Assembly (NCBI GenBank): GCA_027364825.1
Contig: DAHXOM010000301.1
Span: forward strand, 1-6,413
DNA length: 6,413 bases
Source: a bacterium
GTDB taxonomy: Bacteria; JAMCPX01
Direction: 5' to 3'
Shown: piece after piece, positions 5,402 to 6,413 of the stretch
How the letters are laid out: the number at the start of each line of letters is the position of its first letter
How positions within the stretch are numbered: position 1 is the stretch's first letter
The notes under the pieces: generated by a model
What the model saw: only the letters and a program-made list of their open reading frames with translations
Databases searched by the model: none
What the model was told of the DNA's origin: nothing
Translations under genes and position numbers: made by a program

Positions 5402-6413
5402 TGAACGGATTATAACAACCAAAGGTAGTGTTTCCGGTACTACAAAGAGAGATGAAAGAGGCATTGCGATATTACATGAGATAGGTAAAACACTTACTTC
5501 TACCCTTGATATTAAAGAAGTTCTTTCAATTATCATGCAGAAGATCTCTGAATTATTAAAACCTTCGAACTGGTCATTATTGCTCCTTGACGAAGAGAAA
5601 CATGAGTTGTTTTTTGAGATAGCTGTTGGAGAAAATTCGGATAAACTGAAGGATATGCGGCTTGCCATAGGAGAAGGCATAGCCGGCTGGGTAGCTATGA
5701 CAGGCGAATCTGTGCTTCTTACCGATGTAGCAAAAGACCCGCGGTTTGCACCGAAGTTTGATACGGTCACTAATTTTGAAACCCGTTCAATCATATGTGT
5801 ACCGATGAGGAGCAAGGGAAGGGTACTCGGTGTTGTTGAGCTTATCAACAATCTGAAGGATCAGGATTTCGATAAAGACGATCTGACCATCCTCACAACC
5901 CTGACTGATTATGCTGCAATCGCCATAGAGAACGCAAAATACCTCCAAAGGGTGCAGGAACTGACCATCAGGGATGATCTTACGACCCTTTATAATTCAC
6001 GGTACTTGCATTTAATGCTTGAGAGTGAAATGGAACGATCGAAGAGGTATGGGTTACATTTTGCAATGATATTCCTTGATCTGGATCATTTCAAACTTGT
6101 AAATGACAAGTACGGTCATATAATCGGCAGCAAGGTGCTGAAGGAAACCGCCGAGGTAATCAGGTTCGAATTGAGGAAACCCGATATACCAATACGGTAC
6201 GGCGGCGATGAGTTTGTGGTCCTTCTGCCCGAAACAGATAAAAAAGGGGCATACAAGGTAACGGCAAGGATCCGGGAGTCATTGAACGATCATGTGTTCC
6301 TAAAAGATGAAGGGTTTTCCATAAAACTTACGGCAAGCTTCGGTATAGCGTCATTCCCGGAGGATACCGATAACACGCTTGATCTGGTAAGGCTTTCCGA
6401 TAGGGCTATGTAC
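5394..6413 (+). CDS. GAF-GGDEF nucleotide cyclase, candidate Hypr (cGAMP-forming) type; 3' end cut by window
   Basis: GGDEF domains condense two nucleoside triphosphates into a cyclic dinucleotide second messenger, usually c-di-GMP. The 340 residues seen here have no signal peptide. A GAF sensor domain spans about 22-182, including GEGIAGWVAMTGESVLLTD (93-111), SIICVPM (132-138) and GVVELINN (146-153). A short helical linker, YLQRVQELT (183-191), joins it to the GGDEF domain from about 193: DDLTTLYNSRYL, FLDLDHFKLVNDKYGH (227-242), RYGGDEF (268-274) and SFGIASFP (315-322). Asp229, Asn237 and the GGDEF acids are intact, and an inhibitory RxxD (Arg261, Asp264) lies exactly five residues before GGDEF. 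The residue equal to PleD Asp344, which contacts the guanine base, is Ser246 (GHIIGSKVL). This is the change known in Hypr GGDEF enzymes that make 3',3'-cGAMP. The ATG at 5394 is the only start available, because an in-frame TAA lies at 5385-5387. Only about 10-20 residues after DRAMY should be missing. Confidence 0.93.
   Translation, partial: MGNERIITTKGSVSGTTKRDERGIAILHEIGKTLTSTLDIKEVLSIIMQKISELLKPSNWSLLLLDEEKHELFFEIAVGENSDKLKDMRLAIGEGIAGWVAMTGESVLLTDVAKDPRFAPKFDTVTNFETRSIICVPMRSKGRVLGVVELINNLKDQDFDKDDLTILTTLTDYAAIAIENAKYLQRVQELTIRDDLTTLYNSRYLHLMLESEMERSKRYGLHFAMIFLDLDHFKLVNDKYGHIIGSKVLKETAEVIRFELRKPDIPIRYGGDEFVVLLPETDKKGAYKVTARIRESLNDHVFLKDEGFSIKLTASFGIASFPEDTDNTLDLVRLSDRAMY

Noticed and set aside
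5401..5415. ATG at 5401 as start of the cyclase
   Set aside because: It is in a different frame and meets TAA after four codons. The ATG at 5394 opens the GAF-GGDEF frame.
5342..5851. Minus-strand 169-residue reading frame opposite the GAF domain
   Set aside because: The + strand in the same interval encodes a clear GAF domain continuous with GGDEF. The minus frame has no recognisable motif and is a shadow.

Overview
The window reads as ordinary chromosomal DNA of a Gram-negative anaerobe, most likely a deltaproteobacterium in the broad sense (Desulfobacterota and relatives). This is inference. It rests on a short-form ThiC, an outer-membrane-type lipoprotein with TIG and NHL-like parts, a GAF-GGDEF protein, a Yip1 membrane protein, and intergenic repeats of the GTCATTCC...GGAATGAC type. 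No phage, IS transposase, CRISPR or RNA gene was recognised. All supported genes are on the + strand.

Layout: (1) 1-1569, a large secreted lipoprotein with a TIG domain and a six-blade NHL/SMP-30-like propeller, followed by a perfect 17-nt hairpin. (2) 1686-2321, an unrecognised six-helix membrane protein with a very strong ribosome binding site, followed by a perfect 16-bp hairpin. (3) 2368-2498, a palindromic REP/MITE-like element. (4) 2586-3881, a ThiC-family radical SAM enzyme: thiamin pyrimidine synthase, or its paralogue making a B12 lower-ligand precursor. (5) 3882-4070, a degenerate heptanucleotide tandem array of 27 units without a phase break, starting right after the thiC stop. (6) 4095-5138, a Yip1-type membrane protein with an N-terminal domain resembling the C-terminal domain of ribosomal protein L7/L12. 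(7) 5189-5401, a 70-residue four-cysteine protein. (8) 5394 to the window end, a GAF-GGDEF nucleotide cyclase overlapping the small gene by 8 bases and cut off only near its C terminus.

The strongest lead is the GGDEF domain. It keeps the catalytic GGDEF and the RxxD inhibitory site, but the aspartate that contacts the guanine base in classical diguanylate cyclases (PleD Asp344) is serine (Ser246, in the stretch GHIIGSKVL). The same Asp-to-Ser change is the hallmark of the hybrid promiscuous (Hypr) GGDEF enzymes of Geobacter and other deltaproteobacteria, which make 3',3'-cyclic GMP-AMP. This gene, with its translationally coupled small Cys protein, is therefore a candidate cGAMP signalling module. 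The second lead is the phase-perfect heptamer array, which also explains the false minus-strand reading frames in that interval.
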